Below, piece by piece: positions 45,169 through 56,189 of a stretch of DNA of 64,000 nt. Position numbers and translations under genes: made by a program. A model generated the notes under the pieces. It was not told where the DNA came from. It made no database searches and saw nothing but the letters and a program-made list of their open reading frames with translations. Positions within the stretch are counted from its first letter, which is position 1. Every line of letters starts with the position of its first letter. Origin of the DNA: Juglans regia (lineage: Eukaryota; Streptophyta; Magnoliopsida; Fagales; Juglandaceae); assembly GCF_001411555.2 (NCBI RefSeq), contig NC_049901.1:32746838-32810837 (forward strand). Direction: 5' to 3'.

Positions 45169-45561
45169 TGTCACAGTTCCGTACATACACAATGATAGAC
45201 CGAAGTCATTAGAGGCTTAGTGGGCTCAGTTCTGTTGGGCATGTTGGCTTGTGGCCATCTATTTTATTTACATGTTACTGTTGATTTGGGCCATGGCCCA
45301 TTTATAGTTGTTAAGATTAAATGAGCTGTTTTTATTTTATTGTTTGGTTAAGTTGGCCTCGGGCCCATTACTTAGTAGGAGCCAGTCAGTATTTGTAGTT
45401 GTGTTGGATGCACTTGTAAGGCATGCAGAAGCATAATACACATTTTTAATTCTTCTCTCTTCTTCTCTTGGAAGCTAGGTCAACCTTGAATCTGACCAAT
45501 TTCCTTCCACTTTCTCTCACATTTTCTATTCACCCAAACACCAACCATCAAGAGTGTTACA
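45169..45561 (+). repeat. 5' LTR of the non-autonomous element
   Basis: 393 bp, TGTCACAGTT...AGTGTTACA. It differs from the 3' copy by scattered substitutions and small indels, so it is older than the copia inside it. Confidence 0.82.
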
Positions 45562-45563
45562 AA

Positions 45564-45577
45564 TTGGTATCAGAGAG
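45564..45577 (+). promoter_or_regulatory. Primer-binding site (initiator tRNA-Met type)
   Basis: TTGGTATCAGAGAG lies two bases after the 5' LTR. TGGTATCAGAG matches the 3' end of plant initiator tRNA-Met. Confidence 0.85.
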
Positions 45578-45911
45578 ACACTGATCTTTGTATTATCAAG
45601 CTATGAAAATGGAAGAAATTGGTTCTAGTTCTGAACATTTTGTTGTTGAAGGAGCAAGGTCTGGCAGAGGTTTTGGATCTCCCAAAGTTCTTTTAAATGG
45701 TAGTTGCAGAAAAGCATAAGTGGACCCTTGTTGATAAGCATCTTGTGAAGTCTCGTTATCAATTGGGTACTGTGACGGGTTGCAAACTCAATTTTTAAAG
45801 GATGATGATACTACCCAATTGCATTTGTTAACGTCTAACCTTATCTATTTGGAGTATCAAAAACTAGTTGGTGGCAAGACATGTTGAGGGGACACTAGAG
45901 GCTGCAAATAT

Positions 45912-46148
45912 ATGGTGGATTCACAATCTAATGTTAATTCATTTTCACTCACTTTTGTTGCAGCTAGTGTCAACTTATATGATGCTATACCTCCGGCCGA
46001 TCCAAGGAAGTCCTTGTCCGTTGATGTTGGTGTTTCAATTGATGGCTCTCAAGGTCTTTTGGTAACGTTGGCTTTTGTTGTGCATAGCATACCTGAGGGA
46101 TTTGTTGTGAGGCCGACACTTAGTCTAGCCTCTAAAGTACTTATTTAG
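45912..46148 (+). pseudogene. Captured ZIP-family metal transporter fragment
   Basis: The open frame contains SQGLLVTLAFVVHSIPEGFVV. In ZIP zinc/iron transporters the corresponding helix carries the metal-binding HNIPEG motif; here the Asn has become Ser. Residues before it (DPRKSLSVDVGVSIDGSQG) would be the preceding loop. The frame stops at 46148 soon after the motif, and other transmembrane helices are missing. It is in the sense direction of the LTR element. The assignment rests on one motif and its surroundings, so it is moderate. Confidence 0.6.
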
Positions 46149-46283
46149 GGCATAGAATATTTCATTACTACGGAGGCACTTGAGCTAGATGAACAAGTGG
46201 AGTACATTAATGTTTTTTTTTTTTTTTTTGAGATACAAAATTATTGTTCATCCCGCCTATTCCTATTATCCATGGCTATAAAG

Positions 46284-46691
46284 TGTAGAAATCCCTGCCC
46301 AAGCAAGCAGTCCACAATGGCTGCTTGCTTCTCAACCCTCAAAGCCCAACTACCTATTGAATGCAACAATAAATGCATTCATACATATAGACGATACTGA
46401 TCCTCGCCTATAAATTGAAGCTCCATGCGAGAGCTTCAGACACACACCCAAAGAGAAAAGAAAAGAGAGAGAGCCGAGAGAGCTCTGAGAGAAAAGAAGA
46501 GAGTTGAGTTGAGTGGAGTGTAATCCTCCTCCTCTGTAATATTTTCTTGTGTTCCACTATTTATTAGTGAAGCTCTTTTCTGTGGATGTAGGCAGTTGCT
46601 CAACCACGTTAAATTTTTGGTGTCACTGAGTGCATGAGTGTACTATTTTATTACCGCTTTTATCCCTTCCGCTGTGTTGATTTCTCCAACA
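46284..46691 (+). repeat. 5' LTR of the copia element
   Basis: 408 bp, TGTAGAAATC...TCTCCAACA. It has a TATA-like CTATAAATT at 46408-46416 and a likely transcription start about 30 bp later near CAGACACACACCC, then an AG-rich leader and a TGTAATATTTTCTTGTG region resembling a polyadenylation zone. Confidence 0.93.
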
Positions 46692-46693
46692 AG

Positions 46694-46706
46694 TGGTATC
46701 AGAGCG
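46694..46706 (+). promoter_or_regulatory. Primer-binding site of the copia element
   Basis: TGGTATCAGAGCG starts two bases after the 5' LTR and matches the initiator tRNA-Met 3' end, the usual copia primer. Confidence 0.92.
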
Positions 46707-46849
46707 TTTGTTGGAAGGAGTTTTTTTACAGAAAACTCGGTTTTAGTGTGTAGCTCAGTTTTCACATTTGAGCATACCACTGTGTTCGTCTCATCTAGAC
46801 AAGAAAAGCGGTGGAAACCAGAGGCCAAACAGATGCCGCACGCTCCTCC

Positions 46850-47115
46850 ACGCGCCGTCTGAAGATTAGAGAGTGAGACCCACTCTCGACACGCGCCAAG
46901 GAGAGTACCTAGCGCGTGAGTCCCACGCTTAAAGCACGCGCCACACGCGCTCCAGAGAAGCCATTGCGCGTGAAGTTCACGCGCCTGACGTGCCCCTGAT
47001 TCCATAAAAGCGTGTGAGTTACGCGCGCCTACGCGTTCCACGTGCACCAGAGGAGTTTCTGCGCGTGACGTACACGCGCCTACGCGTTTTGTTCACGCCA
47101 CGCACTGCACGCGCG
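46850..47115 (+). other. CpG-dense leader of the copia element
   Basis: The untranslated leader repeats ACGCGCC / CGCGTGA / TACGCGTT phrases about a dozen times, with far more CpG than the surrounding DNA. It lies between the PBS and the gag start, where packaging and dimerisation signals are expected. The function is not known from sequence. Confidence 0.7.
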
Positions 47116-47294
47116 ACAGAGTTCCTGTTTTGGTTCTTTTGCTCATTCCTTGTGCTATCTGAGTCCGATTTTGACGAAACAAGACTCGTTTCCAACAAAA
47201 TCAGACGTTCCGGACACAACGGTGCTGTCCGTTTTGTGATATTCCACCTCAAAGATCCTGTACTTGTATTTTGTATTTAGAACAGTCTAAATCC

Positions 47295-50200
47295 ATGGAG
47301 GATTCAGCATCAGGCGCCATGATAAAGCTGACTGCCTCAAACTACAGTCTTTGGAGACCTCGAATGGAGGATCTCTTGAACTGTAAAGATCTGTTTGACC
47401 CTTTGGAAGATGAAGTTACGGATCAAGTGTGGAAAAATATGCACAAGAAGACTATTGGTCAGATCAGGCAATGGATTGACCATAGTGTTTTTCACCACGT
47501 GGCCCAGGAGACGGATGCATATAACCTCTAGAAAAAGTTAGAGGATATGTATCAGGCTAAAACTGCTCGAAACAAGGCCCTCTTGATGAGATGGCTTGTT
47601 AACTTGAAGTTGAAAAGCGATACCTCTGTTGCCGAGCATACTAGCGAGTTTCAAAACCTAGTTAACCAGCTCGGGTCCGTCAACCTGAATCTTGGCGATG
47701 AAGAACAAGCCCTGCTACTTCTCAGTTCATTACCAGACAGTTGGGAGACGCTGGTGGTCTCCCTAAGTAACTCTACTCCAGATGGCAAACTTACTATGAC
47801 GATGGTTAAGGATGCCCTGTTTAACAAGGAGGCCAGACGAAAAGAGACAAGCATGAATCAAACTCATGTCCTTGTCACCGAGAGTAGAGAAATGCCTCAA
47901 GGTAATGATAGAGGGAGAAGTGGAGGCAGAAACAGAGGGAAGCCTCAACCACGTGGAAGGTCCACCAGTAGCAGGAACCAGCAGACGGGTAACATGAAAT
48001 GTTACCACTGTGGCAAAGAAGGCCACATGAGGAAACACTGCCGCAAGTTTTTAAGGGAGCAAGGTCAAAGCAGTAAGTTGAAGAAAGAAGATGGTGAAAC
48101 CCTTGTCACTCTTTCAGGAGATGTGGCAATACTCTCCACCAGTGACGAGACGTGTCTGCCCGTTGCAAGCCATGATGTTGAGTGGGTGGTAGACACAGCA
48201 GCATCATACCATGCCACTTCCCATAGTGAATTTTTCACTACGTACAAAGCAGGAGACTTTGGTACGGTAAGGATGAGGAATGCCAGTTCCTCGAAGATTG
48301 TGGGAGTTGGCGAAGTGCAGATAAAAACCAACGTTGGTTGCACCATGGTGTTGAAAGATGTTCGACACATTCCTGACCTTCGGCTCAACCTGATTTCCGG
48401 GACAGCCCTTGATCGACAGGGCTATGACAGCTACTTCAGCAAAGGCACTTGGAAGCTGTCACAAGGTGCCATGGTTGTCGCCCGAGGACATATTTGCGGT
48501 ACGTTGTACAAGACCCATGTGAAGATCGGTTCTGATAGCCTCAATGCAGTGGAAGACGAGGCATCACCGAATCTGTGGCACAAGAGACTCGGACACATGG
48601 GTGAGAAAGGGTTGGATACGCTTGCGAAGAAGACACTCATCAAAGTTGCCAAAGGAACAACGTTAAACCCTTGTGAGTACTGTTTGTTTGGCAAACAATG
48701 CAGAGTCTCGTTTAAATCATCTACGAAGAGAAGATCAGAGTTGTTAAGTCTGGTACACTCTGATGTATGTGGTCCCATGGAAGAAGAGTCATTGGGAGGT
48801 AACAGATATTTCGTGACATTCATTGATGATGCTTCACGAAAGGTATGGGTATATGTTTTGAAGTCAAAGGATCAGGTTTTCGAGCACTTCAAGAATTTCC
48901 ACACCCTAGTGGAAAGAGAGACGGGAAAGAAGTTGAAGTGCTTGCGAACGGACAATGGAGGAGAATATGTCTCCAAAAGGTTTGTTGCATACTGCGCTGA
49001 TCGCGGTATTCGACATGAGAAGATGGTCCCATATACCCCTCAGCACAATGGTGTAGCCGAAAGAATGAACCGGACCATCATTGAAAGAACAAGATGCATG
49101 CTCAGTATGGCCAAGTTACCAAAGCCATTCTGGGGTGAAGCTGTTCTAGCTGTCTGTTACCTGATCAACAGATCACCTTCTGCACCACTGGAATTTGAAA
49201 TTCCTGAGAAGGTTTGGTCTGGAAAAGATGTCTCTTACTCTCACCTGAGAGTGTTTGGGTGCAAAGCCTTTGCACACGTATCCAAGGAGCTGAGACAGAA
49301 GCTCGATGTCAAGTCAACTCCATGTATCTTTGTTGGATATGGAGATGAAGAATTCGGATACAAGTTATGGGATCCAGTGACAAAGAAAATTGTCAGAAGT
49401 AGGGACGTTGTGTTCCATGAAAACCAGAACATAGGAACTGAAGCTTCATCAAGAGAGCTTAGTTCCGATACTCCAAATCCTGCATCATTACAGTCCGCCA
49501 CAGATAATGAGGATATGCAAGATTGAGATCCAGAAGCAGAAGAAGAAGCTCAGGGTGTCGAGCAGGGCGAGCAAGAATCCTCTCCACCAGCAGCTGGTGT
49601 ACCACCACAAGGGTTAGATGGTGACGAACCTCCTTTGGTTGATGAACCAAGAAGATCGGCAAGAGGCCGCCTACTGATTCCGTCGAAGAGATATCCGGAA
49701 TCAGACTATATTCTGCTTACTGATGAGGGGGAGCCAGAGAGCTTCCAGGAAGTTCAAACTCATGCTGATAGAAGCCTATGGGTGCAGGCAATGCAAGAAG
49801 AGATGAGTTCTTTGCAGAAAAATCAGACGTATGAGTTGGTGAAACTTCCTGAAGGAAAGAAAGTCCTAAAGAACAAATGGGTGTTCAAGCTGAAGAAAGA
49901 TGGCCAAGGAAAGCTGATGAAACATAAGGCCAGATTGGTTGTCAAAGGATTCCAGCAGAAGAAGGGAATCGATTTTGACGAGATATTTTCTTCGGTGGTG
50001 AAAATGATGTCAATTCGAGTCATACTCGGATTGGTAGCCAGCTTGAATTTGGAACTCGAACAGATGGATGTGAAGACAGCCTTTCTCCATGGAGATTTGG
50101 AGGAGGAGATCTATATGGAGCAACCAGAAGGTTTTGAAGGTCCAGGGAAAGATCACTTAGTCTGCAGGCTGAAGAAGAGTCTCTATGACCTCAAGCAAGC

Positions 50201-51290
50201 GCCGAGGCAATGGTACAAGAAGTTCGACTCATTCATGATGAGTCATGGTTACAAGAGACTTGTTGCAGATCAGTGTGTCTATGTTCGAAGGTTCCAGAAT
50301 GACAAATTTGTCATACTTCTTCTTTACATTGATGATATGTTAATCGTTGGTGAGGATAGGTCCATGATTAACAAACTAAAGAAGGAACTATCCAAGTCCT
50401 TTGACATGAAGGACTTAGGCCCAGCACAGCAAATTTTGGGCATGAAGATTGTTCGTGATAGGAAATTCAAAAGGGTGTGGCTATCACAACAAAAATATGT
50501 TGAACAGGTCATTAGACGTTTCAACATGGGAGATGCTAAGCCAGTCAAAACTCCACTTGCAAACCACTTCAAATTGAGCAAGAGCTCGTGTCCTTCTTCA
50601 AAGAAAGAGATTGAAGAAATGGAAGCAATCCCCTACTCTTCAGCAGTAGGAAGCCTGATGTATGCAATGGTTTGTACCAGACCAGATATTGCTCATGCTG
50701 TAGGCATGGTGAGCAGATTCCTTTCAAATCCAGGAAAGGATCATTGGGAAGCAGTCAAGTGGATTCTCAGGTACCTGAAAGGTACATCGAATATGTGCTT
50801 GTGTTTTGGGGGAGCTAAACCAGTTTTGGAAGGCTATACAGATTCAGATATGGCAGGAGATCTGGATAGCAGGAAATCTACTTCAGGATTTCTCTTCACC
50901 TTTGCAGGAGGAGCTGTCTCTTGGCAGTCCAAGTTGCAAAAGTGTGTTGCTTTATCCACAACGGAGACAGAGTACATTGCCGCAGCGGAAGCTGGGAAAG
51001 AGATGCTGTGGATGAAACGTTTTCTCCAAGAACTAGGGGTTAGTCAAGAAGACTACAAGGTACATTGTGATAGTCAAAATGCTCTAAACTTGAGCAAGAA
51101 TTCAATGTATCACTCCCGCACCAAGCATATTGACATCCGCTATCATTGGATACGCGAAGCAATGGAACAACAGCTGTTGAAGCTTGTGAAGATCCATACG
51201 AAAGAGAATCTAGCGGACATGCTGACGAAGGTGGTTACAAGTGAGAAGCTTGAGCTATGCAGAGACATAGCTGTGATGGATATCATATAG
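47295..51290 (+). pseudogene. Copia gag-pol polyprotein with two in-frame stops
   Basis: 1331 codons from MEDSASGAMIKLTASNYSLW. Gag-like region ~1-235; CCHC knuckle CYHCGKEGHMRKHC ~236-249; protease with VVDTAASYHAT ~297-307; GAG-pre-integrase NLWHKRLGHMG; integrase ~487-640 with HSDVCGP, TDNGGEY and VAERMNRTIIERTR; RT ~700-1100 with QMDVKTAFLHGDLEEEIYME and the catalytic YIDDMLIV; RNase H with GYTDSDMAGDLDSRKSTSG. Stops: TAG at 47529-47531 (codon 79, where Trp is usual before KKLE) and TGA at 49524-49526 (codon 744, in the acidic linker between integrase and RT). Otherwise open to TAG at 51288-51290. Catalytic residues look intact. Confidence 0.95.
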
Positions 51291-51299
51291 GTAAATGGG

Positions 51300-51313
51300 C
51301 ATGGAGGGGGAGA
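51300..51313 (+). promoter_or_regulatory. Polypurine tract of the copia element
   Basis: CATGGAGGGGGAGAA just upstream of the 3' LTR (51316) is the plus-strand primer typical of Tork-type elements. Confidence 0.9.
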
Positions 51314-51315
51314 AT

Positions 51316-51718
51316 TGTTGAAATCCCTACCCAAGCAAGCAGTCCACAATGGCTGCTTGCTTCTCAACCCTCAACGCCCAACTACCTATTGAATGCAACA
51401 ATAAATGCATTCATACATATAGACGATACTGATCCTCACCTATAAATTGAAGCTCCATGCGAGAGCTTCAGACACACACCCAAAGAGAAAAGAGAGAGAG
51501 CCGAGAGAGCTCTGAGAGAAAAGAAGAGAGTTGAGTTGAGTGGAGTGTAATCCTCCTCCTCTGTAATATTTTCTTGTGTTCCACTATTTATTAGTGAAGC
51601 TCTTTTTTGTGGATGTAGGCAGTGGCCGAACCACGTTAAATTTTTGATGTCACTGAGTGCATGAGTGTACTCTTTTATTACCGCTTTTATCCCTTCCGCT
51701 GTGTTGATTTTCCCAACA
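51316..51718 (+). repeat. 3' LTR of the copia element
   Basis: 403 bp, TGTTGAAATC...TTCCCAACA, followed by TSD TAAAG. It retains the TG/CA ends. Confidence 0.93.
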
Positions 51719-51746
51719 TAAAGTAGAAGATGGGGCTTATGATGGC

Positions 51747-52010
51747 ATGGGAGCACTCCTTAATGGTGGGGTTGTGGTGAAATATGGTGTGGCAGCTGAG
51801 ACAAGGAAAGTTTTTGTTTTAGACCCTGGTGGTGGGGGTGGGACCTTTGACGTCAGTGTCTTGACAATTGAAAATGGTGTTTTTGAGTCTATTGACCCTA
51901 ATGACGACACTCATCTTAGAGGTGGGGAAATTGATTATAGAAAGACCTTCTTGGGACTTGTCAAGAAGACTAGGGAAGATGCCAGATCAGAGAAGAACCA
52001 AATTGCTTGA
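51747..52010 (+). pseudogene. Captured HSP70-family ATPase fragment
   Basis: The open frame contains KVFVLDPGGGGGTFDVSVLT, IENGVFESIDPNDDTHLRGG and EIDYRK. HSP70/BiP proteins have the phosphate-binding FDLGGGTFDVS motif and GDTHLGGEDFD at this spacing; here LGGG has become PGGGG and GGEDFD is RGGEIDY, so nucleotide binding would be damaged. Only ~60 residues of the nucleotide-binding domain remain, and it stops at 52010, about 85 bp before the 3' LTR. It is in the sense direction of the LTR element, like the ZIP-like fragment. Confidence 0.85.
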
Positions 52011-52094
52011 AGTTTGCTAGTCCAACGACTTCTTAAGGTCTACTTTGGACATATACCCTTACCTTGTGAGCAATGTGCTTTAAAGGGGAAGAGT

Positions 52095-52496
52095 TCTTCA
52101 CAATTATGTACTTGCACAGTGATAGACTGGAGTCATTGGGGGCTTGGTGGGCTTAGTTTTGTTGGGCACGTTGGCTTGTGGCCATTTATTTTATTTACAT
52201 GTTACTGTTGATTAGGCCATGGCCCATTTATAGTTGTTAGGATTATATGAGCTGTTTTTACTTTACTATTTGGTTAATTTGGCCTCTAGCCCATTACTTA
52301 GTAGGAGAAGATCAGCATTTGTAGTTGTATTGGACGCACTTGTAAGAGTGCATGTAGAAGCTTAATACACATATTTTTTAATTTCCACTTTCTCTCACTG
52401 TTTGACCAATTTCCTTGAATCTGATCAATTTCTTTCAACTTTCTCTCACATTTTCTATTCACCCAAACACCAATACAGGCTATAAGGAGTGTTACA
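52095..52496 (+). repeat. 3' LTR of the non-autonomous element
   Basis: Aligned with 45169-45561 throughout and ending AGTGTTACA. It contains an extra CTCTCACTGTTTGACC-type segment and other small indels. The left terminus is degraded (TTCTTCACAATT against TGTCACAGTT), so the start is approximate. Confidence 0.8.
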
Positions 52497-52501
52497 AAAA
52501 A

Positions 52502-53495
52502 TGAGTTAAATACTCATTAAGCAATACATCACGCAATTAGGTTCTTCTTTTATTTATCATGCATATGTAAACATTTATCTATCATTTGTTCACATTCAAT
52601 CTATAACATCATATTTGTCATAATTGTCCTAACAAATAATTATATAATTCCCTGTGCAAGGGTAGACGATCTCAACGAACATGTATTGTTTACGTGTGCT
52701 GCTAATGAGGCACTCATGGCATTGGCCTCTACTATGTCACATATGGTATCAGAATCCATAATTAATTATTCGATATCCATAATCAATAGTAACTTATTTG
52801 CCATTAGTCATCAATTATTATAATTAAGAACTTTCATTTTCTTTCCACTTACATTTTCATTTATCAACTCATCCAAATAAAAAATAATAATAGTATACAT
52901 TCACATCATTCATGTAGAACTGAAGCCTACAATCAAATCCATGATTTAATAATAAATGGTTCATCATTAGGATTATCAATGAATAGGCTTTACATATAAA
53001 AATACTTCAATGCAGTTAAAACTTGAGCAATATTCACTATATATGTTAAAAATATGTGTGATAAAGAGCATGATGATAATTACTTACTTAACTTAGAACA
53101 TATGCATGATGAAGAGTGTGCTCATTATAAACTTACCTTGTAGCTCTAAGCAACAATTAGTGCATCAACAATCACTTATTTCATCACATACACAGTGTCA
53201 TGTCAATTTCCAATCACATGTAGCTTCAATTTAATAGGCTACTTGTGACCCCAAAACATATTTTCTTAAAAATTATGATACGTGTAACACACCCCATCTG
53301 TAAAATCAACAAATTATTTTTCCATGATATATCATCTAAATAAAGTGTCATGATATATATATATAAATCACGAAATAATTCTTTGTTTGATAGTTTATAA
53401 CTGAGCAATTAGAAATACCAAAACAATCTATCACCATATGACTAATTATGACATCATAATCCCCTTACCACTATGTCCTACCCATAATAATATTC
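52502..53495. other. AT-rich spacer, no feature supported
   Basis: No coding frames of note. A TGGTATCAGAATCC at about 52744 resembles a tRNA-Met PBS but has no LTR beside it. Simple TA repeats occur at 53355-53363. Confidence 0.5.
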
Positions 53496-53540
53496 TTTTT
53501 TTTTTTTTGAAAGAGTATCCTGTATTGACATTAACTTAAA

Positions 53541-54208
53541 TCAAAGTTTGATACAAAGAGGAATATCGTCAACAGACAAGATACTATTACTGATGCTTAG
53601 AGCAGCTTGACATAAGGCATGAGCTATAGAATTACAAGCTCTCACAGTATGCCTCAGTCCAAGTTGGAAAAGAGTCTAATTTGTGTCCTTGATCAGTACA
53701 CCAACATGAGTGTGTATATGTTATGGCTTTGAGGCAGTTAACTACTTGCAAAGAATCACCTTCCATGATCAAATCCTGCCGCCCTAGTGTCTTGCAGAAC
53801 AAAGAGGCTTGAAAAACTGCAAAAGCTTCTGCTAGCAAAGGATCAGGGAAGAGGGCATGGTTCATTCTCAAAGTAGCTCTCGTATTTCTTTCCCAGTCTC
53901 GGATAACAGCCCCAACCCACCTTGCAATTGGTTTTGTCGAGGGCAACATCCCAATTTAGCTTCAGTTTGCCTCGAGGAGGAGCCTCCCATTGAGAGAGGT
54001 CATTCATGACAGTAGATGACTTTTTAGCTTTTTCTTGGACGTGGTTGATGTCTTCAATAAGAAGCTTGACTGTTTGGATAATAGATTTAGGGTGTAGGAA
54101 GACATTGTTGAAAATAAACTCATTCATTCTTTTCCAGATCTTCCAAGCTGTTAGTGCAAATTCCATCATCTCCTCATCTTCTAGAGTCTCAAATAGCACT
54201 TCCATCAA
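53541..54208 (-). pseudogene. LINE RNase H domain remnant
   Basis: Frames 54208-53843 and 53949-53632 overlap across a frameshift. The first has EAPPRGKLKLNWDVALDK (the NxDGA-type Asp position altered) and the second has AEAFAVFQASLFCKTLG and IMEGDSLQVVNCLK. These are the E and D motif neighbourhoods of a plant LINE RNase H (RVT_3). The final catalytic D region reads NSIAHALC instead of VAD. Non-functional. Confidence 0.82.
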
Positions 54209-54220
54209 GTTCCTGAAAGA

Positions 54221-54703
54221 CTAAAAAAACAAGCTGCATTTTTGGATCTTCTTCACACTTTGGCTCCATACATCTTGAGCAAATGAGCAGTCCCATAGAG
54301 CATGTTCAACTATTTCAAGGTGTAGCTTGCATATAGGACAAGAATCATCAACAATAGCCCTTCTCTGGTACATTTTTGCTTTTGAAGGAATGACATCTAG
54401 ACAGGCCTTCCATAAGAAAGTTTTAGTAGCATTGGGATCTTTAGTTGCCACAATTTAGTCTAGGACACATCCTCCCTTTATGGACTTAGAAGGTTGGCCC
54501 CATTTCTGATGATCCATCTCTGATTTGAGGTAATAAGCGGTTTTGACAGTAAATGCACCAAAGGTGGAGCATCTCCAGATCAATCTATTTGGTTTTGAGT
54601 ACGGATTGAGGGGGATTCTTCTGAGTAGATTGGCTTTTGCTCTATTAAAGATGGCTTCGACCAGTGGTAGGTTCCATTGGTGGGTGGTCTTATCAATGAG
54701 CAT
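54221..54703 (-). pseudogene. LINE zf-RVT region remnant
   Basis: Two frames (54703-54455, 54451-54221) contain NRLIWRCSTFGAFTVKTAYY, then KTFLWKACLDVIPSKAKMYQ, CPICKLHLEIVEHALWDCSF and AQDVW. This is the conserved zinc-binding linker between RT and RNase H in plant LINEs. A stop splits the two frames. Confidence 0.85.
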
Positions 54704-55257
54704 AGCAACCTAGGAATCTGATTGTGCTATGGGGTTTGTAAGTGGATTGTTGGGGAATCCATTTTTCATTCCATATCTCCACAGATTCTCCATCACCAAT
54801 GCACCAAATTAAGCCCTCCTTAAGCAAAGGTTTTGTAGAGACAAAACTCTGCCAAAGAAAGGAAGTGTTGTGGCCTCTCTTTGCAGTGAGGAACGAACAC
54901 TTCTTAAAATATTTCTGTTTTAAGACCCTGGCAGCAAGAGAGTTTGGAGAGGAGATGATTCTCTAGCACTGCTTTGCTAGGAGAGCACAATTGAAGTTTT
55001 CAAGATCCCTTAGACCCAATCCTCGTATTTTCTTGGATTTGCTCATCTGTTTCCATGCTACCCAGTGGATCTTATGTTCTTGAGGTTGCTGACCCCACCA
55101 TAAGGACCTGACTAGCTTGTTAAGATCATGTAGCAACTATTTTGACAATTTGAAAATCCGCATGCTATAAGTTGGGATAGCCTGGATCACTGCTTTAATT
55201 AATGTCTCCTTTCCTGATGTGAAAGTAGTTTAGTCTTCCAGCTGCTCAATTTAGCTT

Positions 55258-56189
55258 TCACTCTGTCAAGGATACCTTTGAAAGGCTGAGAGACCTCAAC
55301 CTACCAACTAGAGCTAGTAAACCCAAGTACTTCTCATAGGAGTTGGTCCCTCTAATTCCAACAATGCTTGTGACAATCTCTTTGATTTGTTCTCTAGTGT
55401 TTTTGGTGAAGAAGATGGAAGTCTTTTCCTTTTTAAGTATCTGCCCTGATGCTCTCTCATAGGTGTCCAACAGGTGATAGAGTTGGCTCCATTCTATGGA
55501 GTTTGCTTTGCAAAATAATAGGGAGTCATATGCAAAAAACAGGTGATTAATGTGCAAATAATGTTTTTGAATTGGTAAACCTGTGATCAAACCAGTCTGT
55601 ACAGCTTTGTTGATGAGGCAACTTAGAGCTTCTGTACACATAATGAAAAGGTAAGGGGAGGGGGGATCCCCTTGCCTAATGCCTCAAGTTGGACAGAAGA
55701 AAGGCTATGGCACTCCATTTATAATGAGAGAATAGGTCACTGAGGTAACACATTTCATGATGAGGTCTATCCAGGTTGCTGAAAATCCCATTTTCTTGAT
55801 GACATATTTCAAAAAGTTACACTCTATTCTATCATAGGCTTTGCTCATGTCTAGTTTCAGAGCCATGTATCAATCCTTCGGTTTTAATCTAGCCTTCATA
55901 GTGTGTAAGGATTCAAAGGCAACAATGACATATCAGTGATGAGTCTCCCTGGAACAAATGATGTTTGGGTAGGGAAAATTATATCAGGTAAGATTGTTTT
56001 CAACCTATTTGCCAATGTTTTAGCAATGATTTTGTAGAGGAAAATGCATAAACTTATATGTCTAAAATCAGTGATAATGAATGGATTTAACTTCTTAGGG
56101 ATAAGGGCTATGAAGGTTTCATTGATTTTTCTATCCCACTTACCACCATTTAGGACCGCTAAGGTTGCCTCACATACACGAGTTCCCAC
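55258..56189 (-). pseudogene. LINE reverse transcriptase remnant
   Basis: The upstream frame (56189-55896) has the RT fingers motifs (FIALIPKK, DFRHISLC, KTLANRLK, TSFVPGRLI). The downstream frame (55641-55258) has the palm remnant HLFFAYDSLLFCKAN, then GQILKKEKTSIFFTKNT. The stretch between (55895-55642) is frameshifted. The catalytic YADD is altered, so the RT is dead. Confidence 0.87.

Larger units (their letters stand above)
46284..51718 (+). mobile_element. Ty1/copia retrotransposon, Tork/Tnt1 type, structurally complete
   Basis: LTRs 46284-46691 and 51316-51718 differ at about a dozen positions plus one 5-bp indel by eye (~97% alike). The TSD TAAAG lies at 46279-46283 and 51719-51723. 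A PBS (46694) and a PPT (51300-51313) are present. One long frame (47295-51290) encodes gag, protease, integrase, RT and RNase H in copia order, with no frameshift but two stop codons. RNase H wording (SWQSKLQKCVALSTTETEYI) is Tnt1-94-like. It inserted inside the older gene-carrying LTR element. It is inactive without stop suppression but recent. Confidence 0.95.
45169..52496 (+). mobile_element. Non-autonomous LTR retrotransposon carrying captured gene fragments
   Basis: LTRs at 45169-45561 and about 52095-52496 share most of their sequence (GTTGGCTTGTGGCCAT, ATTACTTAGTAGGAG, CACATTTTCTATTCACCC). A 5-bp AAAAA duplication flanks the element (45164-45168, 52497-52501). A PBS (TTGGTATCAGAG, 45564-45575) follows the 5' LTR and a purine tract AAAGGGGAAGAG (52082-52093) precedes the 3' LTR. 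Apart from the inserted copia the internal part is ~1.1 kb with no gag or pol. It carries a ZIP-transporter-like fragment and an HSP70-like fragment, both in element sense. Mobilisation would need proteins from another element. Confidence 0.82.

Noticed and set aside
49524..49526. Programmed stop-codon readthrough between copia integrase and RT
   Set aside because: Copia elements normally use one frame without a suppressed stop, and a second stop at codon 79 points to simple mutation.
52744..52757. PBS-like TGGTATCAGAATCC
   Set aside because: No LTR end beside it and no element on either side; probably a chance match.
53355..53363. tRNA or other RNA gene signals in the spacers
   Set aside because: No cloverleaf, box A/B pair or rRNA-like sequence was found on reading the spacers; only simple AT repeats.
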